Shown here in pieces: positions 14,721 through 14,963 of a DNA stretch of 14,963 nucleotides. Every line of letters starts with the position of its first letter. Within the stretch, counting starts at the first letter, position 1. This DNA is from an uncultured Clostridia bacterium (GTDB taxonomy: Bacteria > Bacillota > Clostridia > UBA1381 > UMGS1253). The DNA is taken from positions 1 to 14,963 of the forward strand of contig CALAUK010000219.1 of the NCBI GenBank assembly GCA_937892135.1. The letters are read 5' to 3'. The notes beneath the pieces are model-generated. The model saw only the letters and a list, made by a program, of their open reading frames with translations, made no database searches and was not told where the DNA came from. The position numbers were made by a program, and so were the translations under genes.

Positions 14721-14750
14721 AAAAGAGACTGAAAAATTTCAGTCTCTTTT
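14721..14750 (+). terminator. Intrinsic terminator of rpsU-yqeY
   Basis: A 13-bp stem (14721-14733 with 14738-14750; core GAGACTGAA/TTCAGTCTC) has a 4-base loop and a T run into 14752. It sits between two converging genes; the A tract on the left gives a short T run on the minus strand, so it can also serve rarA, whose stop codon it touches. Confidence 0.93.
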
Positions 14751-14751
14751 T

Positions 14752-14963
14752 TCATTTTTTCTTTATATTCTCCCAGTATTGCTTTGCGCCTTGCTCTGCT
14801 TTATTATCTCCGTATTCATAATAAACTGATTTTTTTATGTTGTCAGGAAGATACTGCTGGCGAACATAGTGATCAGGGTAGCTATGAGGATACTTATAAC
14901 CCGTGCCGTGACCTAATTTTTCTGCTCCGCCGTAATGCGCGTCCTGAAGATGCGCCGGAATAG
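14752..14963 (-). CDS. rarA: Replication-associated recombination ATPase RarA, C-terminal end only
   Basis: An open minus-strand frame runs in from the right edge and ends at TGA (14752-14754). Its 70 residues match the C terminus of RarA/MgsA, the AAA+ ATPase that acts at stalled replication forks: PAHLQDAHYGGAEKLGHG, then GYKYPHSYPDHYVRQQYLPD, ending YWENIKKK. This conserved tail makes the family assignment firm although the ATPase core lies outside. It converges on yqeY, sharing the terminator region. The start and upstream context cannot be seen. Confidence 0.9.
   Translation of the reverse strand, partial: IPAHLQDAHYGGAEKLGHGTGYKYPHSYPDHYVRQQYLPDNIKKSVYYEYGDNKAEQGAKQYWENIKKK

Overview
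The window is AT-rich chromosomal DNA that reads as a low-GC Gram-positive anaerobe of the class Clostridia. This rests on the strong Shine-Dalgarno sites (AGGAG type), several TTG/GTG starts, textbook TTGACA/TATAAT promoters, the short HisG plus HisZ form of ATP phosphoribosyltransferase, the rpsU-yqeY pair and a lipoprotein-type CapA protein. I cannot name the genus. No tRNA, rRNA, CRISPR array, prophage or transposase is visible. Eleven genes lie wholly on the minus strand, two on the plus strand, and one more minus-strand gene runs off the right edge.

Layout, left to right. (1) 1-3500: a three-gene minus-strand operon read in the order SrlD/SorD-like sugar-phosphate dehydrogenase, PHP-domain protein, SorE-like L-sorbose-1-phosphate reductase. 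It has a clear promoter, a 20-bp imperfect dyad just downstream of the promoter, and a strong terminator at 16-46. (2) 3501-3830: a ~330-bp non-coding element with ~48-bp terminal inverted repeats and two long internal hairpins. It looks like a MITE or other dispersed structured repeat, and its right arm reaches the stop codon of hisIE. (3) 3822-7196: a partial histidine operon hisZ-hisG-hisA-hisIE behind a perfect-consensus promoter; hisD, C, B, H and F are not here. (4) 7216-12677: a minus-strand operon of a divergent type IIA topoisomerase pair (B then A subunit) followed by prfB (RF2). prfB is read through a programmed +1 frameshift at CTT TGA C, so it is longer (373 aa) than its downstream open frame suggests. 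(5) 12687-14066: a CapA-family lipoprotein gene and its promoter, divergent from the next unit. The two facing promoters share a near-identical 17-bp sequence around their -10 boxes. (6) 13961-14750: the plus-strand operon rpsU (58 aa) and yqeY, ending in a strong terminator. (7) 14752-14963: the 3' end of rarA/mgsA on the minus strand.

How the parts work together: SorE-like and SorD-like enzymes together would convert L-sorbose 1-phosphate to glucitol 6-phosphate and then fructose 6-phosphate; the PHP protein between them is the unexplained partner. HisZ and HisG form the first enzyme of histidine synthesis, and HisIE and HisA do steps 2 to 4. The topoisomerase pair lacks a visible GyrA box, so a decatenase or relaxing role is more likely than supercoiling. 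The least-explained items are the inverted-repeat element, the dehydrogenase/PHP cluster, and the natural Met at the quinolone-resistance position of the topoisomerase A subunit.
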